Origin: Romboutsia weinsteinii | GTDB taxonomy: Bacteria > Bacillota > Clostridia > Peptostreptococcales > Peptostreptococcaceae | Length of the DNA stretch: 64,000 nucleotides | NCBI RefSeq assembly: GCF_002250835.2 | Contig: NZ_NOJY02000007.1 | Location: forward strand, 1-64,000 | Direction: 5' to 3' | Shown: positions 52,587 through 61,516 of the stretch, in pieces | Numbering within the stretch: position 1 is the stretch's first letter | Layout: every line of letters begins with the position of its first letter | The notes under the pieces: generated by a model | What the model saw: the letters and a program-made list of their open reading frames with translations, nothing else | Database searches by the model: none | What the model was told of the DNA's origin: nothing | Position numbers and translations under genes: made by a program

Positions 52587-53228
52587 TTATTCTAATGCTG
52601 AATTATGTATTTTAGAATGATTTTTAATATGAGTAGTGTCATTCATCTTAATAACTATAGGACCATAGTCTCTGCACTCTACTATATTTAATGCTGTATT
52701 ATCTTGTTTTATTTTATATATATTTTCTACTCCTGAACCTAAGAATGATAGTAGCATAACTCTTGCAGTAACAGAATGTGTAACAAGTACTATATGCTTA
52801 TTATCATACTTACTATTTAGCTCACTTATAAATTTATCCGTTCTTTCTTTTATAAGATGTAGAGTTTCTCCACCAGGAATATCAACATTATGTGGTTCAT
52901 TCCTCCAAGTCTTGTATATATCAGCATAATCATTTTTAATTTGATCTATTAAAAGACCTTCCCATTCCCCAAATCCCATTTCACGAAGATCAGGAGTTGT
53001 AATTACATCAATACCAAGTTTTTCTCCTACTATATTTGCAGTTTGGACAGCCCTTCCTAAGTCACTTGAGTAGATATAATCAATATTGTGATTTAACATA
53101 CTTGCTGATAAGTCTTTTGCCTGCTCAATTCCCTGAGAAGTTAGATCAGAATTTCCATGACCTTGAGTTTTACCTAATATATTCCAATTTGTCTGACCAT
53201 GTCTTACTATATATAGTGTATTTGCCAT
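52587..53228 (-). CDS. histidine phosphatase family protein
   Basis: Phosphoglycerate-mutase-like phosphatase (cobC/gpmB class), 213 residues. The RHG motif is YIVRHGQTNWNI, with the second-site Arg in SDLGRAVQTA, Glu in EMGFGEWEG and the second His in LVTHSVTARVML. The substrate cannot be told from sequence. RBS TAGGAGG, start ATG 53228. Confidence 0.93.
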   Translation of the reverse strand: MANTLYIVRHGQTNWNILGKTQGHGNSDLTSQGIEQAKDLSASMLNHNIDYIYSSDLGRAVQTANIVGEKLGIDVITTPDLREMGFGEWEGLLIDQIKNDYADIYKTWRNEPHNVDIPGGETLHLIKERTDKFISELNSKYDNKHIVLVTHSVTARVMLLSFLGSGVENIYKIKQDNTALNIVECRDYGPIVIKMNDTTHIKNHSKIHNSALE

Positions 53229-53317
53229 AATGTCCTCCTAATAATTGTATGTATTTAGTTTTAGCTTTCTTTAAAATTTTATTATAACATAAAAATTTTA
53301 ATAATAATATTATTTTT

Positions 53318-53370
53318 AAAATGCACGAAAAAAAGACTAGTATATTAGCTAGCCTTTTTTCCGTGCATTT
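53318..53370 (-). terminator. terminator of the 53345-54253 gene
   Basis: Nested hairpin AAATGCACG ... CGTGCATTT with A/T tracts and an inner CTAG stem; overlaps the stop codon. Confidence 0.85.
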
Positions 53371-54253
53371 CACTATCAATTAATTGTAAGTTATATTGCC
53401 TAATAATTTGAACTAATAAATCCTTATATTTTAAAGTTCCATCTTCATATGCAACAGTACTATAACCTGACTTTTCTAATGCTTTTGCTTGACTTATATA
53501 AGTCTTGTTATCAAATACATTTTTATATCGCGGATTTTCCTTTAAAAACTTAGCATGATCATCTATTGACTCTCCTTGATTTTTATAAACTCTAAATTTA
53601 TCAGTTATTACATCATTGAAGTTCTCAGACGTTTTAATTTGAACAGATTCACCTTTCCAGTATGAATGAGCTTTTATACCAAATAGATTATTATAATCCT
53701 TTGATAGTTCTGACTCACCCCAATTAGACTCCAGTATAGCTTGTGATATTGTAATTGAAGGTAATATATTATGTTCTTCATAATTTATCTTAGCTGCATT
53801 TTTTATTGTATTAATGAACTTAGCATATTTATCATTAGGATCTAATCTTTCAGGCATTAATCCAAAGTGTTCTAAATCATTTATATAGTCTTTTACCCTT
53901 TTTGATTGTTTACTAGTCATATCTAACTTAGAAATAACTTCATCTAATTGCAGTATAAAGAATTCATTATTTTCTTTAGATTTTTCTAAAAATAGTTTTG
54001 ATATATCTTTTATATCGTTTTCACTTGTATTTTTAAAATTATTGTTATTTAAAACCCCGATAATACTCGCTACATTTTTCCAATTGATTTGAGCTTTTCC
54101 TTCACTTAATTCATCTGTTGTAATAATAAACTGTGATACATCTATATCATTTTTCTTGATTTCTCTTAAGTTGTATTCTTTAACAAATAATATTGATGCC
54201 AGAATTACTATTGTAGATATTAAACCTATCGCTATAATCTTTTTCTTACTCAA
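53345..54253 (-). CDS. glucosaminidase-domain cell-wall hydrolase
   Basis: Membrane-anchored N-acetylglucosaminidase (PF01832), 302 residues, TTG start with AAGGAGG upstream. One N-terminal membrane helix (IIAIGLISTIVILASILFV), a helical region (about 35-135), then the catalytic domain (about 145-300): PSITISQAILESNWGESELSKDYNNLFGI split across two motifs with the catalytic Glu in AILESNWG, HSYWKGES, KFRVYKNQGESIDDHAKFL and the C-terminal QALEKSGYSTV-type repeat. It likely remodels peptidoglycan at the outer face of the membrane. Confidence 0.93.
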   Translation of the reverse strand: MSKKKIIAIGLISTIVILASILFVKEYNLREIKKNDIDVSQFIITTDELSEGKAQINWKNVASIIGVLNNNNFKNTSENDIKDISKLFLEKSKENNEFFILQLDEVISKLDMTSKQSKRVKDYINDLEHFGLMPERLDPNDKYAKFINTIKNAAKINYEEHNILPSITISQAILESNWGESELSKDYNNLFGIKAHSYWKGESVQIKTSENFNDVITDKFRVYKNQGESIDDHAKFLKENPRYKNVFDNKTYISQAKALEKSGYSTVAYEDGTLKYKDLLVQIIRQYNLQLIDSEMHGKKAS

Positions 54254-54302
54254 CCTTTACCTCCTTGTATAATACATTTCTTTCTTTATTATAGCATGGA
54301 GT

Positions 54303-54326
54303 AATCTTGTAGAATCTTACAAGATT
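54303..54326. other. perfect 9-bp inverted repeat between EcsC and glucosaminidase genes
   Basis: AATCTTGTA / TACAAGATT with a 6-nt spacer, 50 bp upstream of the glucosaminidase start and 18 bp after the EcsC stop. Could be a weak terminator or an operator; undecided. Confidence 0.4.
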
Positions 54327-54343
54327 GTAAGAAAATATATAGT

Positions 54344-55117
54344 TTAGTGTCTAAATCGGAATATATTAACTTTTTTATTTTTTGGTGCTATTTTTTCCTT
54401 ATTTTCTAAAATTCGCATTCTATATGCATTCATAGCGTAATATCCTAGTTTATCAACTAATTTATTATTAACATAAGCTCCAACAAATGCTCCTATACCT
54501 GGAACTAATTGAAGCATCTTTGATAAATCTATATAGTCCCTATATTCTTGCTGAAACTTCTTCCAATCTAAATCATTAATATCTTCAGAAAGAGTATCCT
54601 TATATATATCCCAGCTCTCTGTTATTTTAAATACCTCATTTACATGATCTTTACTTGAAAATGCTAATTGAAATATATTTAATATATACATTCTTTCTCT
54701 ATAATCCTTTATATCAAACCCATATATACTTGCAAGTTCATAAAGCAATTTAATTTTTATACTAAGCAAAAGTGGAAAATCAGTAAGACCTAAAAGAATA
54801 CCTCCTGCTCCGGTACCAGCCCCCTCAATCATAGCAGTATTTTTGTAACTTTTAATTTTTTCTTCTGCTAAAAGATCTCTTTCTCTTAACGTAAGATCTT
54901 GTCTAGGCTTTTTAGTTGTGTATTTTGAGCCAAACAGTACTACTTTTATCATGTTTTTAATTGACTCAGTCATTATTTTATGGTATTTATCAGGTAAGAT
55001 AGCATTAAATTTATTTTGAGTACCTTTTGATGCTTTATCTATAAAAGAAGACTTTTTTCTCATTTTCTTTTTCCATGTTTCTAACTCTTTGATTTTTTCA
55101 TAATCATATTCTAACAT
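54344..55117 (-). CDS. EcsC family protein
   Basis: 257 residues from the ATG at 55117 (AAAGGTGA upstream; an in-frame GTG at 55126 is possible). The EcsC family fold is recognised by AMIEGAGTGAGGILLGLTDFPLLLSIKIKLLYELASIYGFD split over two lines, and the C-terminal VPGIGAFVGAYVNNKLVDKLGYYAMNAYRMR. EcsC is linked to the Ecs ABC transporter in Bacillus, but no EcsA/B are here, as in many Clostridia; function unknown. Hydrophobic glycine-rich segments suggest membrane association. Confidence 0.92.
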   Translation of the reverse strand: MLEYDYEKIKELETWKKKMRKKSSFIDKASKGTQNKFNAILPDKYHKIMTESIKNMIKVVLFGSKYTTKKPRQDLTLRERDLLAEEKIKSYKNTAMIEGAGTGAGGILLGLTDFPLLLSIKIKLLYELASIYGFDIKDYRERMYILNIFQLAFSSKDHVNEVFKITESWDIYKDTLSEDINDLDWKKFQQEYRDYIDLSKMLQLVPGIGAFVGAYVNNKLVDKLGYYAMNAYRMRILENKEKIAPKNKKVNIFRFRH

Positions 55118-55224
55118 TGTAATCACCTTTATATTTTAAGTTTAATATATATTATCTATTATAATATATATTTGTGAAGGATTATGCATTTAATAAATAA
55201 TATTAGTGTTAATATTTATAATAA

Positions 55225-55262
55225 AAAATCATCTCTTAATATATGAGATGATTTTTTTATTA
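55225..55262 (-). terminator. miaB terminator
   Basis: AAAAAATCATCTC with GAGATGATTTTTT around an ATATA-type loop. Confidence 0.9.
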
Positions 55263-55269
55263 ATTTATT

Positions 55270-56703
55270 CTATTTTACTAATTCTCCATTAAGTGAGAAT
55301 GTATTAGTATCAGTTATTTTAACCATTGCCAGAGTACCGATTAATTCATCTGATCCCCCAGTAAAGTTTACTAATCTATTTTGTCTAGTTCTTCCAGTAA
55401 ACTTATCATCATCTGTTTTACTTCTTCCTTCAACTAGGACCTCAACAACCTTATCTTGGTAACTTGCATTAATCTCAACGCATATTTCATTTACCTTATT
55501 TAGTACTCTATTAAATCTTTCATGCTTTACATCATCTGGTATTTGATCTTCCATCTCTGCAGCTGGAGTTCCTTTTCTTTTTGAATATATAAATGTAAAA
55601 GCAGATCCGTATCTTACTTTTTCAACTACATCTAAAGTATCTAATAAGTCTTCTTCTGTTTCCCCTGGGAAACCTATCATTAGATCTGTAGAGAAAGCTA
55701 TATCAGGTATTTCTTTTTTAGCTTTTTCAATTATCTCTAAATAATATTCCTTAGTATAGTGTCTATTCATTTTCTTTAATAATCTAGTACTTCCGCATTG
55801 TACTGGTAGATGTAAAAACTCACATACCTTATCACAATCTCTCATAGCATATATAACTTCATCAGAAATATCTTTTGGATGAGAAGTCATAAATCTAACT
55901 CTTTCTAATCCTTCTACTTCATTTGTCATTCTTAAAAGCTCAGCAAAAGTTATTGGATTTTCTAAAGTCTTACCATAAGAATCTACATTTTGTCCAAGTA
56001 ATGTTATTTCCTTTGTTCCATTTGCAACTAATTCTTTTATTTCATTCATTATATCTTCTGGTGTTCTACTTCTCTCTCTACCTCTAGTATATGGAACTAT
56101 ACAGTAAGTACAGAAGTTGTTACATCCATACATAATATTAACGAAAGCTTTTAACTCAAATTTTCTGCTACTTCTTAATCCTTCTACTACTTCTCCATCA
56201 ACATCCCATACGTCAACAAGCATCTTGTTGCTGTCCATAGAGTTTACTAAAAGTTCTGGGAATTTATATAGATTATGTGTACCAAATACTAAATCAACAT
56301 GATTGTATTTAGATTTTAATTCTTTTACAACATGAGGTTGTTGCATCATGCATCCACATACTGCAATTTTTAAGTCTGGATTCTTTCTTTTGCTTAGTTT
56401 TAAATGTCCAAGATTTCCATATACTTTAAGCTCTGCATTTTCTCTTACTGCACAAGTATTATATATTATTAAATCACATTCATCAGCCATAGCACCTCTA
56501 TCATATCCCATGTTATCTAACATTGCTGAAAGCATTTCTGAGTCATGTTCATTCATCTGACATCCGAAAGTTTGAGTAAGCACCCTTGGTTTTCTACCGT
56601 GAATTAGCCTAAATTGCTCAGTATATTGCTTCATTGATTCTATAAATTTATCTTGTTCCTCTATCTTCTCCCTAGGAACATGAACTTGTTTTCTTTTACT
56701 CAT
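55270..56703 (-). CDS. miaB: tRNA-2-methylthio-N6-dimethylallyladenosine synthase
   Basis: Radical-SAM methylthiotransferase that modifies A37 of tRNAs reading UNN codons. 477 residues. N-terminal UPF0004 domain with cluster Cys in [21 protein letters not shown] and CGCMMQQ; radical SAM CxxxCxxC in [44 protein letters not shown]-terminal TRAM domain ([26 protein letters not shown] split). RBS GGAGGGAAA. Last intact housekeeping gene before the degenerate region. Confidence 0.98.
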   Translation of the reverse strand: MSKRKQVHVPREKIEEQDKFIESMKQYTEQFRLIHGRKPRVLTQTFGCQMNEHDSEMLSAMLDNMGYDRGAMADECDLIIYNTCAVRENAELKVYGNLGHLKLSKRKNPDLKIAVCGCMMQQPHVVKELKSKYNHVDLVFGTHNLYKFPELLVNSMDSNKMLVDVWDVDGEVVEGLRSSRKFELKAFVNIMYGCNNFCTYCIVPYTRGRERSRTPEDIMNEIKELVANGTKEITLLGQNVDSYGKTLENPITFAELLRMTNEVEGLERVRFMTSHPKDISDEVIYAMRDCDKVCEFLHLPVQCGSTRLLKKMNRHYTKEYYLEIIEKAKKEIPDIAFSTDLMIGFPGETEEDLLDTLDVVEKVRYGSAFTFIYSKRKGTPAAEMEDQIPDDVKHERFNRVLNKVNEICVEINASYQDKVVEVLVEGRSKTDDDKFTGRTRQNRLVNFTGGSDELIGTLAMVKITDTNTFSLNGELVK

Positions 56704-57130
56704 TATAAATTTCCCTCCAAATATTACTTTTTAAATACTTGATTAATTATACCAAAAATATATATAAAAATAAATCAATATATAAGGACGTATAATTTTT
56801 TATAACTGCTCTGCATGCACCTCATTCCAAAATTGCTGTATATAATTGATTTTTTCTCTCTTTTGTGTCTCTTTTAGTTAGAATTATACCTTTAAACTTT
56901 AACATATCATTTTTAGTCCTTCTGTCGCTATTATTAGAAGTTTGTTTTTCGATAGATATAAACACCTTGCGACTATTTTCTTATGGTCTTAAAAACGAAT
57001 TTAAAAGGTCGTTTATAAAGTTAATTTAAAATTTTAGACTTATCATACCTAAATCTACTAAGATTTTAGATTTTTTATATTTCTAATATTCTTAAAATTA
57101 TTTATAGCTTCTTTTGATCTGGTTTTAAAA
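56704..57130. other. gene-free interval with short decayed frames
   Basis: No complete gene. A leftward open frame reads KVFISIEKQTSNNS-type polar sequence for about 45 codons (about 56840-56975) without start or context and cannot be assigned. The 20-mer TTAAAAACGAATTTAAAAGG at 56989-57008 repeats that at 23786-23805. Probably debris. Confidence 0.5.
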
Positions 57131-57133
57131 TAA

Positions 57134-57478
57134 TTATATTATTTTTTCTATTTTATTATCTGTTATTGTAAATCTATTCTTTGTATAAAAATGTAGTTGT
57201 CTTTCTTTATGATCTATATCTACATCTGATAAGTCTCCGATGATTTTACTTATATTTTCGTGAGTTGCTATATCTTATATTATAGATATAATTTTTGTAC
57301 CAATCCCTCTATTTTTACTTTCAGATATTCTAGTATCACTAATCAAAATACTATTATCATCATTTAATATAATCATTACTTTCTCATTAGTATTTATTTC
57401 ACTAAAGATATGTATTTGCCATAAATTAAACACAAAGGTTTTAATTGAAAAAGAATTTATTAGTATCTGTAATATAAT
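57134..57478 (-). pseudogene. GNAT-like acetyltransferase C-terminal remnant
   Basis: Leftward open frame interrupted by one in-frame TAA. The decoded text VMIILNDDNSILISD-TRISESKNRGIGTKIIS, then stop, then ATHENISKIIGDLSDVDIDH and RQLHFYTKNRFTI, shows the GNAT acetyl-CoA loop (N-R-G-I-G-T) followed by the usual strand/helix and the late FYxKxGF-like segment. No start codon and no N-terminal acceptor region remain. Once a transferase of this family; now broken. Confidence 0.65.
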
Positions 57479-57566
57479 TTACAAGATAAATAAATAGCTA
57501 AATTCCGAGCATGTAGGTTGTAGTAATTTGAAGTAGAATAATATGCACCTGTCATGATATAGTATT

Positions 57567-57601
57567 ATGAAATGCTAATTTAAATCCACTTTTGGTAAAA
57601 A
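57567..57601. repeat. dispersed repeat, copy 1
   Basis: The 32-nt core around GCTAATTTAAATCCACTTTT-GGTAAAAA recurs at 59055-59088 with about three differences. Each copy is followed 25-30 bp later by a terminator hairpin (here AAAGAACTAGA/TCTAGTTCTTT at about 57628-57668). Confidence 0.6.
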
Positions 57602-57627
57602 TAATTATACTTGTTTATATTTTCCCA

Positions 57628-57668
57628 AACAAAAAGAACTAGAATCATTTATACACTCTAGTTCTTTT
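57628..57668. terminator. terminator in the degenerate region
   Basis: AAAAGAACTAGA... TCTAGTTCTTTT with a 14-nt loop and T-tract; no intact gene directly precedes it on the plus strand. Confidence 0.7.
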
Positions 57669-57893
57669 CTTATTTCCAAATTTTATGATTTAAAAGATAT
57701 TTTGCATATTTATATTATAAACCTTTTTCTGATATAAATTACATTGTTGAGCATTAGAAAGGCACTTGAACTAATGATTATTTATATAATAAACTAAAAA
57801 TCCTATTTATATCATAATATTGTCGTTAGTAGCTTATTTTCTGGTTTAAAATATATTTTTTGAACTCAGTAATAAGTTCTAATACTATCATAT

Positions 57894-58211
57894 CTATATT
57901 AGATTTATATTTTGTATCATATCATCAGGCAATATTATTGATATTTTGTCAGCAAATCTATAGCGTATATTTATATAACCGCACTTATTAAAATTAGCAC
58001 AAGTTTTATATGATATATTCGAAATATCTCTATTCAAATATGACTTAAGTATATTTCTATCTCCTAACTCTGAAACTAAAATCTTATCTTTAGTAATAAT
58101 AAATACTCGATTACTCCACTCTAAATAATATTTAACCTTCTCTTTTAATCTTTTTTCAGCAACACTTTTGTTCAAATTTGAATCTAAATATTCTTTGCAA
58201 TTCAATTTCAT
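57894..58211 (-). CDS. 105-aa hypothetical protein
   Basis: Unrecognised, probably cytoplasmic alpha/beta protein with several cysteines (KTCANFNKCGYINIRYRF). The ATG at 58211 is immediately preceded by GGAGGT, which is too close; the in-frame TTG at 58205 or the upstream ATG at 58247 (no RBS) are alternatives. It lies among degenerate sequence, but its frame is clean. No function can be given. Confidence 0.5.
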   Translation of the reverse strand: MKLNCKEYLDSNLNKSVAEKRLKEKVKYYLEWSNRVFIITKDKILVSELGDRNILKSYLNRDISNISYKTCANFNKCGYINIRYRFADKISIILPDDMIQNINLI

Positions 58212-58489
58212 ACCTCCATCTATATTTTTAATAACTAACGAAATCATACAACAAATTAATTAATAAATTTATCGAAATCTGCTTTATAGTACTTAGATGT
58301 ATAGTAAGAGATGTTAATAGTATAATCAAATTTTTATTAACGTGTTGGGATATATAAATATATTACTACTTATTTATTTTATTTTTTAATCATACAATCA
58401 AATATTTTAAAATTTTCGTTAAAAAAGGATATTAGTACTATTGTATAGTATTAATTAGTAAAAATAGGTTATTAAAGGAGAGTAATAAA

Positions 58490-58906
58490 ATGAAAAATAT
58501 AAACAAATTAATTATTACTGCTATTACTTTAGGAAGTATATTTGCAACATCATTTCCCGTATCTGCTCAAATTATAGATGATGGATTTAAAGTAAATACT
58601 AATCAGAAACAAGCCAAATATGAAATTGTTGGCGGACGTGATACTTTAGAATACGAAGAATCTTTTTCTATTTCCTCTAAAGGCTCTAATATAACAAGCT
58701 TTGTGGTAAAACCTAGTAGTATTCCTAATTCATTAATCGTAACAATCCAGTCAAAATCAAATATATTAGTTGATGAACTTATAATGGATAGCTATGGTAG
58801 AAGCTACACTTTTGAGACTAATCCTAATAAAGAATATACAATTACTGTAACTAATCTATTATATTCTCCAATAGAAGTGGACTTGGAAATAAGACCTGTC
58901 TATTAA
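58490..58906 (+). CDS. small secreted beta-rich protein, paralogue 1
   Basis: 138 residues with a clear Sec signal peptide (about 1-27: NKLIITAITLGSIFATSFPVSA, cut after VSA-Q). The mature ~110 residues alternate beta strands: LEYEESFSISSKGSNITSF, VTIQSKSN, ELIMDSYGRSYTF and YTITVTNLLYSPIEVDLEIRP. It aligns along its length with the protein at 61517 (G/E-S-F/Y-S-I/L-S...G-N...; Y-T-I/L-T-V-T-N-L), so the two are paralogues. No cysteine, anchor or repeats. Probably a secreted single-domain beta sandwich; function unknown. RBS AAAGGAGAG. Confidence 0.78.
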   Translation: MKNINKLIITAITLGSIFATSFPVSAQIIDDGFKVNTNQKQAKYEIVGGRDTLEYEESFSISSKGSNITSFVVKPSSIPNSLIVTIQSKSNILVDELIMDSYGRSYTFETNPNKEYTITVTNLLYSPIEVDLEIRPVY

Positions 58907-59054
58907 TATTTGCATAAAAAATAAATTATTTTATACTTCTCACTCCCTTCCGCAAAGACGTAGATTTTATCGTTAGTATGGAAATACCACTCTATAGATT
59001 GAATTCCTAAATAGGACTATATCACAATTTCAATAATATTTGTGCTACAATAAT

Positions 59055-59088
59055 ACAAAATACTAATTTAAATACACTTTTGGTAAAA
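59055..59088. repeat. dispersed repeat, copy 2
   Basis: Close copy of 57567-57601 (ACTAATTTAAATACACTTTT-GGTAAAAA), again just upstream of a terminator (59093-59132). The surrounding 58907-59054 holds no gene. Confidence 0.6.
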
Positions 59089-59092
59089 AAGA

Positions 59093-59132
59093 AAAAGAGC
59101 TATGGTGGTTATAAGTCACTGCAGCTCTTTGC
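59093..59132 (+). terminator. terminator after the repeat, probably ending the 58490 transcript
   Basis: AAAGAGCT...AGCTCTTT stem with an inner GGTG/CACT pairing, followed by GCTTTT. Confidence 0.65.
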
Positions 59133-59183
59133 TTTTACCTAAAATAAAATTAATTAGTATTTATAGTATAAATTATATAACTT

Positions 59184-59222
59184 TAAAAATAAAGCTAGAT
59201 TGGATTAATTCCTTCCTAGCTT
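59184..59222 (-). terminator. terminator of the Ltp-repeat gene
   Basis: AAGCTAG / CTAGCTT stem; on the minus strand it is followed by TATTTTTAAAG. Confidence 0.65.
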
Positions 59223-59239
59223 CAACTATTAATAATATA

Positions 59240-59830
59240 TTACTCCAGATTATCTATAGCATATTGCGCTTCTTCTGCTGTAAACTTCTCACCATGTTCT
59301 GATGTTAATTGATCGTAAATTGCACTTGGAGACATTGCCATACTTTCTTGATATGTCTTTGCTTTTTCCAATGCATTTTTATTCCAATCTGCTACTACAT
59401 TATCTATAGCATACTGAGCAGCTTCTACTGTGAATTTTTCACCATACTCTGATGTTAGTTGTTCATAAAGTCCCGCCTTAGACATACTCATAGTATCGCT
59501 ATATGTTTTTGCTTTTCTTAATGCAGACTTATATTCTGTTGGAACATCATCCTCTATATTTTTTTCTGCCCCAGGTGTATCGTTATTGTTTTCGATTTGT
59601 TCGTTATTTGTTGTAGATGTTTGTATTGTCCCATCCTCGCTAGTAGTATCATCGCCCATTGAACCAATTGCTCCGAATAATATTAATACTAATATACCCG
59701 TAAGTACCTTATGTTTCATAAAGAAATTCCTTTGGTCCTTTCCACATGAGGGGCACTTTTTAACACCTTTTGCTATTGGATTACCGCATACCTTGCATTT
59801 ACATAGTAAGTTTTTTTCTTTTTTTTGCAT
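59240..59830 (-). CDS. zinc-ribbon membrane protein with two Ltp repeats
   Basis: 196 residues from the ATG at 59830 (GGGGGA upstream; an in-frame ATG at 59845 overlaps it). N-terminal zinc ribbon (CKVCGNPIAKGVKKCPSCG), one membrane helix (VLTGILVLILFGAIGS), an acidic/Asn-rich linker, then two Ltp-family repeats (PF07553): ALRKAKTYSDTMSMSKAGLY-EQLTSEYGEKFTVEAAQYAIDN and ALEKAKTYQESMAMSPSAIYD-QLTSEHGEKFTAEEAQYAIDN. The topology puts the repeats outside the cell. In streptococcal phage TP-J34 the Ltp lipoprotein blocks injection by other phages; whether this host protein does so is unknown. Confidence 0.88.
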   Translation of the reverse strand: MQKKEKNLLCKCKVCGNPIAKGVKKCPSCGKDQRNFFMKHKVLTGILVLILFGAIGSMGDDTTSEDGTIQTSTTNNEQIENNNDTPGAEKNIEDDVPTEYKSALRKAKTYSDTMSMSKAGLYEQLTSEYGEKFTVEAAQYAIDNVVADWNKNALEKAKTYQESMAMSPSAIYDQLTSEHGEKFTAEEAQYAIDNLE

Positions 59831-59923
59831 TTTATAATCCCCCATATTTTATGTTGATTTTTTTAACAATAAATATTATACACTATATCTAATGTCGATT
59901 TTTGTAGAAAATACTTGTATAAA

Positions 59924-60111
59924 TTACTTTTTTGCATAAAAAAATAAGGTAGCCCATTTCTCTTGCATTTCTTCTATAACTAACATCTTTATATAGGTAC
60001 TTTAACCTATAACCTTAATTTTATCTTTTATATAGTTATAAATGATTAATTCTTCAGGTGTCTTTTAAATGAAACTGATATTTTGACTTCCTCACTTCTA
60101 TTTCTATCCAT
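59924..60111 (-). pseudogene. broken plasmid/phage-type small protein
   Basis: Leftward: RBS GGGGG, ATG at 60111, MDRNRSEEVKISVSFKR, then a one-base frameshift, TPEELIIYNYIKDKIKVIG, an in-frame TAA (60002-60004), and STYIKMLVIEEMQEKW onward to TAA at 59924. This order (short basic N-terminus, E-E-x-x-x-Y-x-Y-I, V-I-G-x-S-x-Y-I-K) is typical of ~60-aa proteins of plasmids and conjugative elements near replication genes. Two independent lesions show it is dead. Confidence 0.6.
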
Positions 60112-60336
60112 TTTTAACCCCCTTTCTCGCTTAATTTTGTATTATATGTGTAAACGCACAAAGCTTGCCTGTCCCAGTTATATTTTTCTTAAATTTATAA
60201 ATAAGTCTATTGATGTGAAATAAGAGATAAGAGAGATAGTTTTATAAGAATAGATTTTTGCATTATATTATCTATAATGTTATCTGCACTAATAATAGGA
60301 CTAGGGTTAATTTCATAAAAACTTTCCATTTACCAA

Positions 60337-60348
60337 TAACATTTGTTC
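60337..60348. promoter_or_regulatory. LexA-type box upstream of a pseudogene
   Basis: TAACATTTGTTC, i.e. GAACAAATGTTA on the other strand, one change from GAACNNNNGTTY. It lies 45 bp before the start of the frameshifted gene at 60393. Confidence 0.5.
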
Positions 60349-60392
60349 GTGCATGATTATTTGTATTAATTACTTAGAATGGGAGATTTATT

Positions 60393-60643
60393 ATGAAAGT
60401 ATTATCCAAAGAAATTGAAATGGTCGCAATATTTGAGAACAGCGGTAGTATAAAGCCTATAAGGTTTATAATAGCAATGAAACAGTTGTTAACGTTGGTA
60501 TAGTCAATGATATCGTTGAAAGTAATTTTGCTGGTGAGAACTCTTTAATTTATAAATGTCAATCGACTATAAATAATATATGCAATCTCTATGAATTGAA
60601 ATTTATTAAAAAGACATATAAATGGTATTTATATAAAATGTAA
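60393..60643 (+). pseudogene. frameshifted small SOS-linked protein gene
   Basis: ATG with GGGAG 8-9 nt upstream; frame 1 reads MKVLSKEIEMVAIFENSGSI-KPIRF, then a frameshift near 60465, and frame 2 continues YNSNETVVNVGIVNDIVESN, LIYKCQSTINNICNLYELKF and KTYKWYLYKM to TAA at 60641. The composite resembles the ~90-aa proteins that accompany Y-family polymerase genes in clostridia and bacilli (P-I-R-F-R..., YRCQS, LYELKY, W-x-L). The LexA box upstream fits that. This identification is from memory of the pattern and should be treated as likely, not certain. Confidence 0.6.
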
Positions 60644-60644
60644 A

Positions 60645-60700
60645 AAAGAAGCCTTAATACATATACATCGGAGAGAGTACATGTTAAGACTTCTTTTGCA
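60645..60700 (+). terminator. terminator of the frameshifted SOS-linked gene
   Basis: AAAAAGAAGCCTTAA...TTAAGACTTCTTTT hairpin. It is followed by AGATATCATAT, a sequence repeated after the terminator at 61056, showing the two are copies. Confidence 0.7.
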
Positions 60701-60806
60701 GATATCATATCTTAATGGGGATAAACATCTTGGATAAATGCTTTCGTATACTATATACCACTTACTTACTTAATGAAAACAAAAATATCTATAGAACTCT
60801 ATCCAG

Positions 60807-60992
60807 TCATTGATAAAAATATTTATTTATGGCTGTTTTAAAATGTTTTATATGAATTTGTTCATCTAATATAATTCTTCTTAAAATCTTTTATATATAT
60901 TTATCATCTATTATGTATATATGATTCTCATAGTTGTATATAGCTTGGTATTCTGACTTGAGATCCATTTCTAATTGATTACATATACGCAT
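60807..60992 (-). pseudogene. ferritin-like/rubrerythrin-like small protein remnant
   Basis: Leftward frame from ATG 60992 reads MRICNQLEMDLKSEYQAIYN, YENHIYIIDDKYI, an in-frame TAA, then KILRRIILDEQIHIKHFKTA ending at TGA 60807. The pattern E-Y-x-A-I-x-x-Y-x-x-H...D-E-x-x-H-x-x-x-F is that of ferritin-like di-iron or small rubrerythrin-type helical proteins. One stop codon inactivates it; the rest of the frame is intact, so the loss is recent. Confidence 0.6.
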
Positions 60993-61055
60993 GATATATA
61001 TAATTACCCATATACAACCTACTATATAACTTCAAATAATAAAATATTATATAAG

Positions 61056-61110
61056 CAGCAAAAAGAAGTCTTTATAGTACATAAAGACTTCTTTTTTAGA
61101 TATCATATTC
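61056..61110. terminator. terminator cassette, second copy
   Basis: AAAAAGAAGTCTTTA...TAAAGACTTCTTTTTT, perfect stem, followed by AGATATCATAT as after 60700. No intact gene precedes it directly. Confidence 0.75.
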
Positions 61111-61249
61111 TGCATTTCTAACTAGAGAAATACTTGGAATAACTATTATATATTTTATATACCCTTTACAGATTTATTTAAATAAAATAAGCAATTAATC
61201 TAGAAAATTTAATCTTATACTAATATTTCTTCTCATTATAAATGTAATG

Positions 61250-61402
61250 TTATTTCTTATAAATATCTATAAAAGTACTATATTCTTTTTATTTCAACTC
61301 ATTTACAAGTTTATCCGCATTTTATCAATCTTTATAACTACCAGCTACTACTCTGTAGAATGTTTCACCAGTACTTGTTTTAGTCTTCCTATTAAAACTC
61401 CT
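61250..61402 (-). pseudogene. SPOR-domain remnant of a cell-wall amidase-type gene
   Basis: Leftward frame with three in-frame stops reads TSTGETFYRVVAGSYKD, two stops, NADKLVNELK, stop, KEYSTFIDIYKK. This is the classic SPOR repeat (YRVxxGSxKDxxNAxxLxxxLKxxGYxxFI) that binds denuded septal peptidoglycan, normally at the C-terminus of clostridial N-acetylmuramoyl-L-alanine amidases. Only this tail remains. Confidence 0.65.
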
Positions 61403-61516
61403 CTTTTATTTAAATAAACTGTTAACTTTCTTATTTATTACAATATTCTACATTCTTTTCTTTTTTTCTGTGCTAACATTATATAAAACAAATTAATATT
61501 AGGGGGAAATAATCAA

